NCBI GenBank assembly: GCA_028285035.1
Contig: JANQQF010000143.1
Location: 13,648-77,647, forward strand
Reading direction: 5' to 3'
From: Phycisphaerae bacterium
Lineage (GTDB): Bacteria; Chloroflexota; Anaerolineae; 4572-78; J111
DNA: 64,000 nt
Shown here piece by piece: positions 26,375 through 36,100 of this stretch. A program made the translations under genes and the position numbers. A model generated the notes under the pieces. It saw nothing but the letters and a program-made list of their open reading frames with translations. It was not told where the DNA came from and did no database searches. The stretch's first letter is position 1; each line of letters starts with the position of its first letter.

Positions 26375-27721
26375 CTACCCACTATTTTCAATAACTTTTT
26401 GGGTAGAGTAGAGCGCCAACTGAGGGCCATCTTGGGCTGGCTCTTCATCCAAACCAAAAAGCTGACGGGCGGTAAAACTATAAGCGGCACCTTGACCCTT
26501 AGCTGCTTCTCGCTTCAAACGAATGGTGGGCTGATGCAAAATTTTATTGACCAAACGATGGCTCATTGTGGATACCAGCTCCTGCTCACGGTCACTCAAA
26601 TCAACCCGATTGAAAAGACGAGTTAGCTCATTCTGTCGCAGATCTTCAATTATTTGCCGTAGTTCCGTAATAGTTGACACGACATCCAATGAAGCCCACC
26701 AATCTAAAAAGGCATCGGCCTCCTCCTGAACAATGCCTTCAACACGTGGGATCTCCAACTTCCGCTCTCGAACGTTATCATCAGCTTGCGTTTGTAAATC
26801 ATCAATATCTTGAAGATGGACATTGGCTAGTTCAGTCACATCCTCATCCACATCGCGAGGCAAAGCAATGTCGATGATCAACAACGGACGCTCTGGTCGA
26901 GCAACCATCGCGGGCTCAAGTAGCCTCCGGTTGAGAATGGTATGAGGGGCACCGGTGCAGCTAATGATGATATCAGCTTCGATCATGCTCTCGGTTAATT
27001 GTTGGAAGGTGACCACCTTCCCTCCCCATTCGGAGGCCAGCTTCTCGGCATTTTCATAGGTTCGGTTGGCAACCGTAATTCCAGCAATACCTCGTCGTTG
27101 CAAGGCCTTGACCGCAATCGTACCCATCTCCCCGGCCCCAATCATCAAGACGTGTTGTTGCGACAAATCACCTAGCAAATGACTCGCTCGGGAGGCAGCG
27201 ACAGAGCTAATTGAGGCTGGATTGACTCCGATGGCGGTTTCGGTTCGGGCCCGTTTGCCAGTATGAATTGCGGCCCGAAACTGAGCTGACAAAATCGTCC
27301 CAATGGCATTTTGCGACTGAGCGGCTTCATAAGCCTCAGTAATTTGCCCTAAAATCTGGGGTTCCCCTAAAACCATTGAGTCCAACCCACAGGCCACACG
27401 CATCAAATGACGTACAGCAGTCTCATTGTGTTCGATGTAAAGATGATCGATAAATTCCGCAGGTTCAATATCACAGGAGAGACCTAAAAAGTCGATAATG
27501 GCTTCCTTGGCCACTTCACGATTTTGCACGACGGCGTAAACTTCCAGTCGATTACACGTCGATAGAATCACCCCCTCATTGACATCATTCAAGTGAGCCT
27601 GTTTATGTGTCGCATCAAAATGGGTCAAGGCGGAGCGAAGGCTGGTCGCATTAAAAGCCAGTTGCTCTCGCAGCTCAATCGAGGCTGTTTTATGATTCAA
27701 ACCAATCAGTAATATGTCCAT
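26375..27721 (-). CDS. hemA: Glutamyl-tRNA reductase
   Basis: 448 residues. It reduces glutamyl-tRNA to glutamate-1-semialdehyde, the first step of C5 tetrapyrrole synthesis. The start MDILLIGLNHKTASIELRE, the catalytic Cys 56 in LSTCNRLEVYAV, the NADPH site MIGAGEMGTIAVKALQRRG and the dimerisation helix at the C-terminus (LVNKILHQPTIRLK) are all present. No other heme genes are adjacent. It follows moeA by 41 bases on the same strand and probably shares its transcript. The ribosome site is weak. Confidence 0.96.
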   Translation of the reverse strand: MDILLIGLNHKTASIELREQLAFNATSLRSALTHFDATHKQAHLNDVNEGVILSTCNRLEVYAVVQNREVAKEAIIDFLGLSCDIEPAEFIDHLYIEHNETAVRHLMRVACGLDSMVLGEPQILGQITEAYEAAQSQNAIGTILSAQFRAAIHTGKRARTETAIGVNPASISSVAASRASHLLGDLSQQHVLMIGAGEMGTIAVKALQRRGIAGITVANRTYENAEKLASEWGGKVVTFQQLTESMIEADIIISCTGAPHTILNRRLLEPAMVARPERPLLIIDIALPRDVDEDVTELANVHLQDIDDLQTQADDNVRERKLEIPRVEGIVQEEADAFLDWWASLDVVSTITELRQIIEDLRQNELTRLFNRVDLSDREQELVSTMSHRLVNKILHQPTIRLKREAAKGQGAAYSFTARQLFGLDEEPAQDGPQLALYSTQKVIENSG

Positions 27722-27762
27722 TTTTGTAAACCTATATCAACTTTTTAATTGTAAGTCCTCGG

Positions 27763-28989
27763 TTAACGAACTGGAATTGTCTCCAAAATTATAGCGTCAA
27801 CAACTGAGCCAGCCGCAAAATCACCTTGACCGTGGGGCAAAATAATCAGCCCATTGGCTCCACTCATCGACAGTAATCGCCCAGATCCTTGAAAGCCAGT
27901 TGTCGAGGCTAATAGCGTGCCATTTGCCTGTCGGGTTAGAACGACCCGCTGAAACTCAGTTCGGGCGGCCCCGTGCTTTACATCGTGGGCCAAAACAGCT
28001 TTCTCACGGACACGTTGCGTCTCCAAGTGGCCTGCCATTTTCAGCAAGGCAGGGCGGACAAAGACCTCAAAACTAACCAAAGCACTGACTGGAAAACCAG
28101 GCATCGCAAAACAAGGCTTCCCATCGACCATAGCAAAGGTCACGGGCTTGCCTGGCTTGGTATTAACTCGTCCAAAATGCACTGTACCACGATTGGCTAA
28201 GTAGGGTTTAACCAAATCAAGCTGCCCCATCGAGACACCACCAGACGTTAGTAACACATCAGCCGACTGGAGAGCCTGTTCAATCGTATCTTGCAGTCGT
28301 CCCGCCTTGTCCTTGACAATCCCCATATCAACGGGTGTTGCTCCCGCCTGCCGCACTGCATTCATCAGCGAGAAGCGATTAGCATCTCGAATTTGGCCAG
28401 GATTTGGGGTTTCGTGTGGCTCAACAATTTCATCGCCCGTAGACATCACCGCCACGCTTGGCCGACGATGGACCACGACCTCACTTTTACCGACTGTACC
28501 GAGCAAGCCCATTTCAGCCGGGCCAATCACCGTTCCCTGACGCATGACCAATTGACCTTCTTCAATATCTTGCCCGATTGGTCGAATATAGTTGCCAGTC
28601 CGAATGTTGGTATCACGAATGTGAACTCGACCATCTTCCTCGGCCGTATCCTCAATCATCACCATTGCATCTGCGCCTGGAGGGAGTGGTGCGCCCGTTG
28701 TCACCCGGGCGACTGTCCCTGGTTTGACTACAACGTCGGCCACATACCCCGCTGTTTGATCCCCCACGATTTCACGCCAGCCATCACCATCACTGGCTAC
28801 AACCGCATAACCATCCACACTTGCGGCAGGAAATGGGGGCATCGGCTCAGCCGCCACAACATCTTCGGCTAAAACAAAGCCCAGTGCTTCGCCAAAAGGC
28901 AAGGTGATGGGCGATAAAACAGCAATTTCTCGATAAATGATGGCCAAGGCTTCATCAATCGGAATCATAGGATAGGGTGATTCTGGCAT
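27763..28989 (-). CDS. moeA: Molybdopterin molybdenumtransferase MoeA
   Basis: 408 residues, normal length. MoeA inserts molybdate into adenylylated molybdopterin. Domain order is standard: N-terminal region with ASVDGYAVVASDG, the beta-barrel segment around VTTGAPLPPGADAMVMIED, the MoCF catalytic domain (VMSTGDEIVEP, LLTSGGVSMGQLDLVKP, GKPVTFAMVDGKPCFAMPG) and the C-terminal barrel. All key motifs are intact, in contrast to the divergent molybdopterin-domain protein at 2638. GAGGT precedes the ATG. It is upstream of hemA; the pairing is probably positional rather than functional. Confidence 0.95.
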   Translation of the reverse strand: MPESPYPMIPIDEALAIIYREIAVLSPITLPFGEALGFVLAEDVVAAEPMPPFPAASVDGYAVVASDGDGWREIVGDQTAGYVADVVVKPGTVARVTTGAPLPPGADAMVMIEDTAEEDGRVHIRDTNIRTGNYIRPIGQDIEEGQLVMRQGTVIGPAEMGLLGTVGKSEVVVHRRPSVAVMSTGDEIVEPHETPNPGQIRDANRFSLMNAVRQAGATPVDMGIVKDKAGRLQDTIEQALQSADVLLTSGGVSMGQLDLVKPYLANRGTVHFGRVNTKPGKPVTFAMVDGKPCFAMPGFPVSALVSFEVFVRPALLKMAGHLETQRVREKAVLAHDVKHGAARTEFQRVVLTRQANGTLLASTTGFQGSGRLLSMSGANGLIILPHGQGDFAAGSVVDAIILETIPVR

Positions 28990-29337
28990 AATTTACCTCA
29001 AGGTAAACAATTGTGAATTATTGTCAGTCGTCAATTGTGACCTAAGCTGATACAGCTATTACGATTGAAGGCTCTCTCAAACTTTAAAAATCCTTGTAAG
29101 CTCGCAACACATAACTTACAGGCTATGTCTGAAATCGTTAACTTTCAATGAACAGAAAATGAAGATTTAGTATACTCCAATGTGGCAAAAGTTCAATTTT
29201 GCACAAACGATGAATGCAAATTTATTTTAAGGGTAGCCGAGATTTCCAATCTCGCTAGATGGACGTCTTACAGAGGAAGGAAACCTTGGCTGAGTAACTA
29301 GTGTTCCGTTGAAACTTGATCGAAAATGACCAAGCGC
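28990..29337. other. Intergenic region with small hairpins
   Basis: 348 bases without a gene. CGAGATT-TCC-AATCTCG (29238-29254) is a small perfect hairpin, and TGTAAG/CTTACA flank a 14-base loop near 29094-29120. It serves as the moeA promoter region and the aldo/keto reductase 3' region; no other structure is evident. Confidence 0.35.
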
Positions 29338-30333
29338 TTACGCTCGCCAATCCTGATCTGGGGCTGGCTTATTATCTAGAATTGTTTCAATCCGCTCCAT
29401 AATTTCTGGAGTCAATTGACCCACCACATCTAGGGCCTGCATATTTTCTACGATCTGCTCCGGTTTAGAGGCCCCAGTAATGACACTACTGACATGAGGG
29501 TTCTTCAAACACCACGCTAAAGCTAATTTAGCCATGCTGGTCCCTAATTCTTCCGCAATTGCGGTTAACTGGCGGACCTTTTCGATATTTTTTTGGCCTT
29601 CAGCGCCAAGCAAAATCTCGCGCAGCCATTGATATTCTGGTAAAGCCAATCGAGAGTCATCGGGCACGCCGTTATTGTATTTCCCAGTGAGAATCCCACT
29701 CGCCAACGGACTCCAGGTTGTCGTCCCCATCCCAAATTCAGCGTATGGACGCAAATACTCCTTTTCGACCCGTTCACGATGAAGCATACTATATTGAGGC
29801 TGTTCCATCGTTGGCGGAATTAGATGCTCACGACGGGCGATGTGGTAGGCCTCCATAATCTGTTCGGCACTCCACTCGCTGGTTCCCCAGTAAAAGGCTT
29901 TCCCCTGGTTGATCAAAAAGGTCATGGCTCGGACCGTTTCTTCGATGGGGGTATGTAAATCGGGGCGATGGCAGTAAAGTAGATCAACATAATCCATTTG
30001 TAATCGAGCCAAAGCAGCGTTGGTTCCCTCGATAACGTGCTTTCGTGACAACCCCTTGTCATTGGGACCTTCGCCTCCCCAATAAATTTTAGTGGAGATA
30101 ACTAAATCAGAGCGCTTCCAGCCACTGCGCTGCAAAATATTACCCATCATCGTTTCGGCATCCCCCGCCGCATACCCTTCCGCATTATCAAAAAAGTTCA
30201 CACCGGCCTCATACGCGGCCTGCATACACCCTTCGGAAATGTCCTCTGCATTCTGATCGCCAAACGTCACCCACGCTCCAAAAGATAGGGCCGAGACCTG
30301 CAACCCTGATGAACCAAGAAATCGATACTCCAT
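29338..30333 (-). CDS. Aldo/keto reductase (Kv-beta/AKR6-like)
   Basis: 331 residues. The catalytic tetrad is visible: Asp 49 and Tyr 54 in NFFDNAEGYAAGDAE, Lys 82 in ISTKIYWGGEGP, and His in YCHRPDLHTPIEE. The opening YRFLGSSGLQVSALSFGAW, YWGTSEWSAEQI and WSPLASGILTGKYN match the voltage-gated potassium channel beta-subunit/YghZ branch, which reduces aldehydes and methylglyoxal with NADPH. Cytoplasmic, single gene with its own promoter region. The physiological substrate is unknown. Confidence 0.92.
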   Translation of the reverse strand: MEYRFLGSSGLQVSALSFGAWVTFGDQNAEDISEGCMQAAYEAGVNFFDNAEGYAAGDAETMMGNILQRSGWKRSDLVISTKIYWGGEGPNDKGLSRKHVIEGTNAALARLQMDYVDLLYCHRPDLHTPIEETVRAMTFLINQGKAFYWGTSEWSAEQIMEAYHIARREHLIPPTMEQPQYSMLHRERVEKEYLRPYAEFGMGTTTWSPLASGILTGKYNNGVPDDSRLALPEYQWLREILLGAEGQKNIEKVRQLTAIAEELGTSMAKLALAWCLKNPHVSSVITGASKPEQIVENMQALDVVGQLTPEIMERIETILDNKPAPDQDWRA

Positions 30334-30795
30334 TGATGTAATCCTTTCCTAATTTCTGATCAGCACATAAAAATTTTTAACAATTAGAATTTTACATCAG
30401 AGAGGATGGAACCGCGAAAAACAATGAGGGATAGAGTAAGAAGAGCTGTTTGTTGATAACTTATAAACCGATTATGCGAATTAGCTAGACCGCAGAGGTT
30501 TTGCCTTTTGTTTCAATTTAAAGGGGTCAATATCAACAAGATCAATTCTAACTGGTGTCGATATCGAAACCTCTACGGTATTTTTTCTTGGAGCACACAT
30601 AATCTATTTATAAGAAGGGGGAAATTGAGGAGTTTATTTTTTGGAAGTTTAAGGACTGAAAAGTTATTTTTAATCGACTATTCATCCTTCCCGTCTTCCA
30701 GCCTTTCAGCTAAATCTTAGCCGTGAGTCTAGATCAACCAACACAAATTATATCCAAAAATCTGGACGAGCAGCCCCAGTGCTTTAAAACAAATT

Positions 30796-30823
30796 AGGGT
30801 GTGGGCTACTCAACCCACACCCT
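30796..30823. terminator. Terminator-like hairpin
   Basis: AGGGTGTGGG (30796-30805) and CCCACACCCT (30814-30823) form a perfect stem with an eight-base loop. No gene ends nearby on either strand, so it may be a relic. Confidence 0.5.
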
Positions 30824-30994
30824 ATCTCTCCCCGGTTGGAATGCGGTACAGCACACTCCAACACTGCACATCCGCATTTAGTATGAGATAATTTGCCAAC
30901 AGTCTGGTCAGAACTATAAAAACGTTGGTTTTGTTATCTTCATAAAGATGGTTAATGCCCGTCTAAAGCCTTAACTAGCGGTTGTACAGGTTTT

Positions 30995-31020
30995 TTCTAT
31001 GCTCAATATTGAGCATAGAA
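30995..31020. repeat. 26-bp perfect palindrome
   Basis: Left half TTCTATGCTCAAT (30995-31007) is followed immediately by its exact reverse complement (31008-31020), with no loop. A T run precedes it. Possible operator, recombination site or element end. Confidence 0.7.
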
Positions 31021-31193
31021 CTAATACTTTTGCACACATCTTTGTATATAATACCATAAAGATGTTTGAGTTGGGTTTGAATCGGCCCTGAAATATTTCA
31101 GTTTAAATTTCAATTTATATTCAAACTGAATTTTTCTTGATCTTTTGTAGGTATTGTTGCTGAGTCTGATGGTGTACGTTCTTTTTGCTCTAC

Positions 31194-31271
31194 AATATTG
31201 AATATCGATTGCAGCAGGTCGATCAAATCCAACAAAAATTAGAACCAACACCACTTCAAGCTCGTTTGTAA
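31194..31271 (+). pseudogene. C-terminal remnant of a DUF433 antitoxin gene
   Basis: Reads NIEYRLQQVDQIQQ then KLEPTPLQARL and a TAA stop. This aligns with residues 74-100 of the intact DUF433 protein at 42129 (DIESRLQQVDQIQQSLEPTP). Upstream sequence shows no further match, so only about 25 codons survive, and no toxin partner follows. Confidence 0.7.
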
Positions 31272-31320
31272 GCTAAAGTGCTAACTTAATCCACTCGCCA
31301 CCAACCAAGATCCTTTCTAA

Positions 31321-32658
31321 CTACTTGAAAACGACCGGCAGATAAACCCGCGCTCCGCCGACCAGCAAGGTCACATTGGCCGTTTGGGTGATGCCATTGC
31401 CAGTCGCCGTCAGGGGGATGGTGTAGAATACGCCTGATGCCAACGGCCCACTATGGGTATTGGTCACGGTTAGGGTGGCTTGGCTCAAGGTGGTGATTGT
31501 GGTCGGACTCAGGCTCAGGGTTAAACTAGGTGAGGGGCTGGGACTCAGGAGCGTCAGTGACCCGGTGATATTATCATTGGCCAACAGCGAAACGGTGTAG
31601 GTGGTGACAGCACCGGCGTCAACAGCCTGATTGGCGGGCGTGGCCACCAGTTGTTGGGCCTGCCCGGAGTCGGGGTCAAGGCGCAGTGAGGTCATATCGA
31701 TCGCCTCGAAATCAGCGCCAGTGACGCGATCAAAATCCTGGTTGAGAGCTGCGTTATCCCAGTTTTCGTTGGGGGCCCCGGAGATATACCAATTAGAGCC
31801 GTTATCGGCCAGGATGATCCCGTATTTTTTCATCGCTTTTAGAATAATCTGCCCCTGTTCCGAAAATGAGTCGTCAATGACAAAATCGGCCTTAAGCCGA
31901 AAACGCTGGCCCATCGGGGGGCGATTGGGATCGGTGGAACTGGAGGCAAAGTGGCGGGCGGGCCAGACATAGTCACGTCGGGTTTGGACGACAGTAAACC
32001 GAATGGCGTGGTTGATGGCCCCAGCCTCGACATCCTCATATCGCACCAGACCAGGCAAAATCGGCAAACCAGCCGCATCAGCAGAGGTCCAGGTATCGGG
32101 CCGGAGGGCATTACTGTTCAGATCAAAAATCGCTCCAGAGTCGGCCTGCCAGCTATTGGCTGCATCGTTGTTGGGGAAGGCCCGGTATAGTTCATACAAC
32201 TTGCACTCACCCTGGCGCACCACCAATACATGCCGGTCACCATCGCCGCTAGGCCCCCCTTCGATAGGTGCATCGGAGGGGATGGGATAGGGGCCGGGAT
32301 CGCTTTCATCAGCATAAAGCACAGGGGCAATCGGCACGAGGGCCTGACCTGCTGGAACGGCTACAAATGGAATGCCGATGGGCGAGTCAGAGCCGGGCGG
32401 CCAAACGCCAGCCCCAAAGTCGGCGTGGAGTGAGGTATTTGCTCCGATGTTAGCGATATAGGCATCGGAGTTGGCATCAAGCGGCATCGTGTCAATCGGA
32501 GTGTTCCAGATATTATCGACGGGAAATACCTGACAACCTGATAGGGTGGGGGTGCTGTGCCCAACCAGCGGCTCATCGGCCAACCCCGACTCAATCATCA
32601 AGTTTAACAGGATGATGGGTACAACCAGGCCTAACGAGAGACGTTGCAAATGTTTCAT
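31321..32658 (-). CDS. Secreted protein of the NIWNTPID type with YLP tail
   Basis: 445 residues from ATG 32658, chosen because AAGGAGG lies eight bases upstream and a signal peptide (about 1-27) follows at once. The main domain (about 40-345) begins FPVDNIWNTPIDTMPLD and contains GVWPPGSDSPIGIPF, HVLVVRQGECKLYELYRAF, INHAIRFTV and YGIILADNGSNWYISG. I have a memory of similar uncharacterised secreted proteins in soil bacteria, but no function. A Ser/Thr-Pro-rich beta-sandwich tail follows, ending VYLPVVFK, close to the tail of the unrelated 1078-residue surface protein. Single gene; no partner apparent. Confidence 0.8.
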   Translation of the reverse strand: MKHLQRLSLGLVVPIILLNLMIESGLADEPLVGHSTPTLSGCQVFPVDNIWNTPIDTMPLDANSDAYIANIGANTSLHADFGAGVWPPGSDSPIGIPFVAVPAGQALVPIAPVLYADESDPGPYPIPSDAPIEGGPSGDGDRHVLVVRQGECKLYELYRAFPNNDAANSWQADSGAIFDLNSNALRPDTWTSADAAGLPILPGLVRYEDVEAGAINHAIRFTVVQTRRDYVWPARHFASSSTDPNRPPMGQRFRLKADFVIDDSFSEQGQIILKAMKKYGIILADNGSNWYISGAPNENWDNAALNQDFDRVTGADFEAIDMTSLRLDPDSGQAQQLVATPANQAVDAGAVTTYTVSLLANDNITGSLTLLSPSPSPSLTLSLSPTTITTLSQATLTVTNTHSGPLASGVFYTIPLTATGNGITQTANVTLLVGGARVYLPVVFK

Positions 32659-32781
32659 CAATAGATCCTCCTTAATAAATAGGACAGAGATCAACCTGAG
32701 TCCAGTTTAATAACGAGGAGGCTATTTGTGAAGCGTAACAGTTACGGATTAACCTACGCTTTGATCCGTAGAAAGTACGAT

Positions 32782-32886
32782 TCAGCCATTCCCGCCCCAC
32801 ACCGCCAAAGCCGCTGAGACACCTCCTAATAAGGCTATGGCGACCAGCGCCACAACGATATAGTTTACAAGGTTTTCATAATGCAT
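32782..32886 (-). CDS. Possible 34-residue single-span membrane peptide
   Basis: ATG 32886 to TGA: MHYENLVNYIVVALVAIALL then GGVSAALAVWGGNG. One hydrophobic helix (about 8-30) with a polar N-terminus. A GAAGGAG lies directly before the ATG, which is closer than normal, so translation is uncertain. It resembles Flp-pilin-like or regulatory micropeptides only in general composition. The gap (32695-33151) is otherwise without genes and contains the promoter region of the large kinase. Confidence 0.3.
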   Translation of the reverse strand: MHYENLVNYIVVALVAIALLGGVSAALAVWGGNG

Positions 32887-33151
32887 CTCCTTCAAACAAA
32901 TAAGTCCAATTTTGTTTATTGATGCAAACCCTATTTGGCACATCTGAGACTAACTATAAGGCTTGTGACTATGAGAAGAAAAACTTAGGGGATGGTGAGA
33001 AACATCAATTTGGACAAAATTGGACAGAAATAGGACATTTAGCATCATTGATTTGTGCCGGGGCCTATATTATATTAAAAAGTATTAAGTTTTAATCCTG
33101 AAGACAGCCCTGTCTCGAAATTATCCCATCACTTGATAGGAGTACCACCTC

Positions 33152-36100
33152 ATGATGAGATCAATCCTAATTTCTCTTCTCCTTCTCGTTGTCATCTTCA
33201 TTAACCCAACCTTGGCCCAAACACCAGACGAACCTAATGCGGGGGTGCCCTCATCCCAACGGCTTAGATTTGAGACCGTTTCCGTTGAGGCGGGGCTACC
33301 CTATCCCGAAGTTCGAGCGATCCATCAGGATCGGTTGGGCTTTATGTGGATTGGGACGGCGGCGGGATTGGCAAAATATGATGGCCTCAAATTCACCGTT
33401 TACCAAGTCAAGCCAGAAGATCCAAACTCGTTGGAAAATAACACCATCAACTTTATTCATGAAGATGACGACGGGTTTTTATGGATTGGCACGGGTGGAG
33501 GCTGGCTACATCAATTTGACCCGGCCACCGACACTTTTACTCGGCGTCGATTTGATGGCTCACCCCAAGCCTTGCGAGCCTTGTACAGTGATGCTGAAGG
33601 ACACCTTTGGTTAGGTACGCAAGGTGAAGGTGTGATCCGATTTGATCCACGTACAGGTGACTATACGCGTTATCGCCACGATGAGAACGATGAAACAACC
33701 TTAAGCAACGACATTGTGGTAGCGATTAGTGGCACGGAGGCTGGCATATGGCTAGCGACGAGTAACGGCTTCAACTGGTTTGATCCTGAAACTGAGACCT
33801 TTACCCGCCGCTATTACCCCAAGCCCGAAGGCGAAGATGAGCCACGCGAAATCGAAAATATCGTTTACACTCTACACGCCGATCCAACCTATATCTGGTT
33901 GGGCACCGCCTATGGTCTTTATCGGGTTAAGTTCAGAGTCCAGACCGATGAGGCCTATACTCGTTATGAAGCAGAACGTGGCTTGAGTGGAAGCACAGTT
34001 TCCGTTATTGCCCCTGCTGAAGAGAATGGCTTATGGGTGGGCACGCTTGATGGTGGCCTAAATTATTTTGACACTGAGGCTGAAACCTTTAGCCACTATC
34101 GAGCCAATGTAAATGATCAGATTAGTTTGAACAGTGATGCTATCACCACAATTTTTCAGGGCCAAAATGATACGTTTTGGGTAGGCACCCAAGATGAAGG
34201 GCTGAATAAGTATGACCCAAGCACTCAGAAATTTATTTGGTACCAAGCCGGATCAAGCCCCTATGATTTGGGGCACGCCAATGTGACCAGCCTATCATCA
34301 AGCCATACAGGCCAGATTTGGGTCAGTACCAATCGGGGCGTCCATCTGTTTGATCCAGAGCAAGAGCGCTTTACTTTCGATGAAGATGAAGATGTTCTAT
34401 TGGTGATTTATGAAGATAGCCAGCAGACGATTTGGGCCAGTTTGGGTGATGATTTGAATGAATATGATCCAGAAACTGGGATATATGAAGAGTATCACGA
34501 TTTAGAGCTATATGATGCCTTCATCGATCACATTTATGAAGATCAAGACGGCTATCTGTGGTTAAGTTCACGTGGCTCTGGCTTAGGCCGCCTACACCCA
34601 GACCGCTATGCCCACCTGCCGGATTATTTCACGGCTGCAGCAAACGGTTTAAGCAGCGATGTCACGACCTTGGTCTATCAGGATAGCCAAAAGCGACTTT
34701 GGGTGGGCACTGACAATGGGCTTAATCTGTTAGATCCAGCTACCAACACCTTCAGCGTTTACCAGCACAATCCGGATGATAACGCCAGCCTCAGCAATGA
34801 TACCATTAGTGATGTTTATGAAGACAAAAGCGGCACACTCTGGATTGCGACCCACGGGGGACTAAACCGCTTTAATCCAGAGACAGACCAATTCGATCAT
34901 TATCTTGAAGAAGATGGCTTACCAAACAACCGAGTTGAAGCGATTGTTGAGGATGATGCGGGACAGTTATGGCTGACCACAGCTCGCGGGATAACCCGTT
35001 TTGATCCAACAAATGAAAGCTTTCGCGTGTATGATGCCCAAGACAATTTGCAAAGCAACGTCTTTACCGCTCGAGCCATCTTAAAGATGCCTAATGGTGA
35101 GATTTATGCCGGGGGCACCCGGGGCCTAGCCCGCTTCCACCCCGATCAGTTAGATGACAATTCTCACGCACCAGAAGTAGTACTGACCGGCTTTCAGCTT
35201 AACAATCAATCAGCAAATTTTGGTGATGAGAACTCCCCTTTGAGTCAACATATCAGTCTGACCGATGATCTGACTGTTAATCACAATCAAAATAACTTTA
35301 TCTTTGAATTTGCTGCGTTGAATTATGCCTCACCCGATAAAAATCAATATCGCTATCGGCTCGAAGGCTTCGATGATGAGTGGATCAGCATTATTGATGA
35401 GCCTAAAGTGGCCAATTACACGAACCTCGATGCGGGTAACTATACCTTCCGGGTCCAAGCCACCAATAATGATGGGCTATGGAATGAGGCTGGTGTGGCC
35501 TTAGCGATTACCATTCTCCCCCCCTGGTGGGAGACAGCCTGGTTTACCATTCTGGCGGTAATTGGCGGAATCGCCCTCATCTTTGGCGGCATTCGGTGGC
35601 GGGTGCGAGCTGTGGAAGACCGCAATCGGCAACTGGAGCAGCAGGTAGCTGAACGAACGCAGGAATTGGCCGTGGCCAAAGAGAAAGCCGAGGTGGCCAA
35701 CCAGGCCAAAAGCACCTTCCTGGCCAATATGAGCCACGAGCTACGCTCTCCACTGAACGCGATTTTGGGCTTTGCCCAGGTCATGCTGCGCACAAAAACG
35801 CTTTCTCCAGAAAATCTGGAAAACGTGAGCATCATCAATCGCAGTGGCGAACACCTGCTGCACCTGATCAATCAGGTGTTGAACCTCTCCAAAATTGAGG
35901 CAGGGCAGGTAACCCTCAACAAAAAAGATTTTGATTTGTACCGCCTACTTAATGACTTGGAGGATATGTTTGCCCTGAAAGCCAGTGACAAAGGGTTATT
36001 ACTCTCCTTTGAAGTTGAGCCTGAGGTGCCGCGCTATATTCACACCGACGCCTTAAAGCTGCGACAAGTCATCATCAACTTGCTCAATAATGCCCTCAAA

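Larger units (their letters stand above)
30334..31320. other. Gene-poor region, about 1 kb
   Basis: No intact gene that I can support. It holds a terminator-like hairpin (30796-30823), a 26-bp perfect palindrome (30995-31020) and a 3' fragment of a DUF433 antitoxin gene (31194-31271). The rest is A+T-rich with stops in all frames apart from short ORFs without family resemblance. It looks like decaying accessory DNA. Confidence 0.5.

Noticed and set aside
28291..28872. 193-residue ORF opposite moeA
   Set aside because: Antisense shadow of moeA, Cys/His-rich by reversal only.
30508..30720. 70-residue ORF in the gene-poor region
   Set aside because: Needs a TTG start with no ribosome site, composition is not protein-like, and no family resemblance; the region contains decayed sequence.
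31021..31254. 77-residue ORF on the minus strand
   Set aside because: Overlaps the DUF433 remnant on the other strand and contains low-complexity Lys/Tyr-rich sequence.
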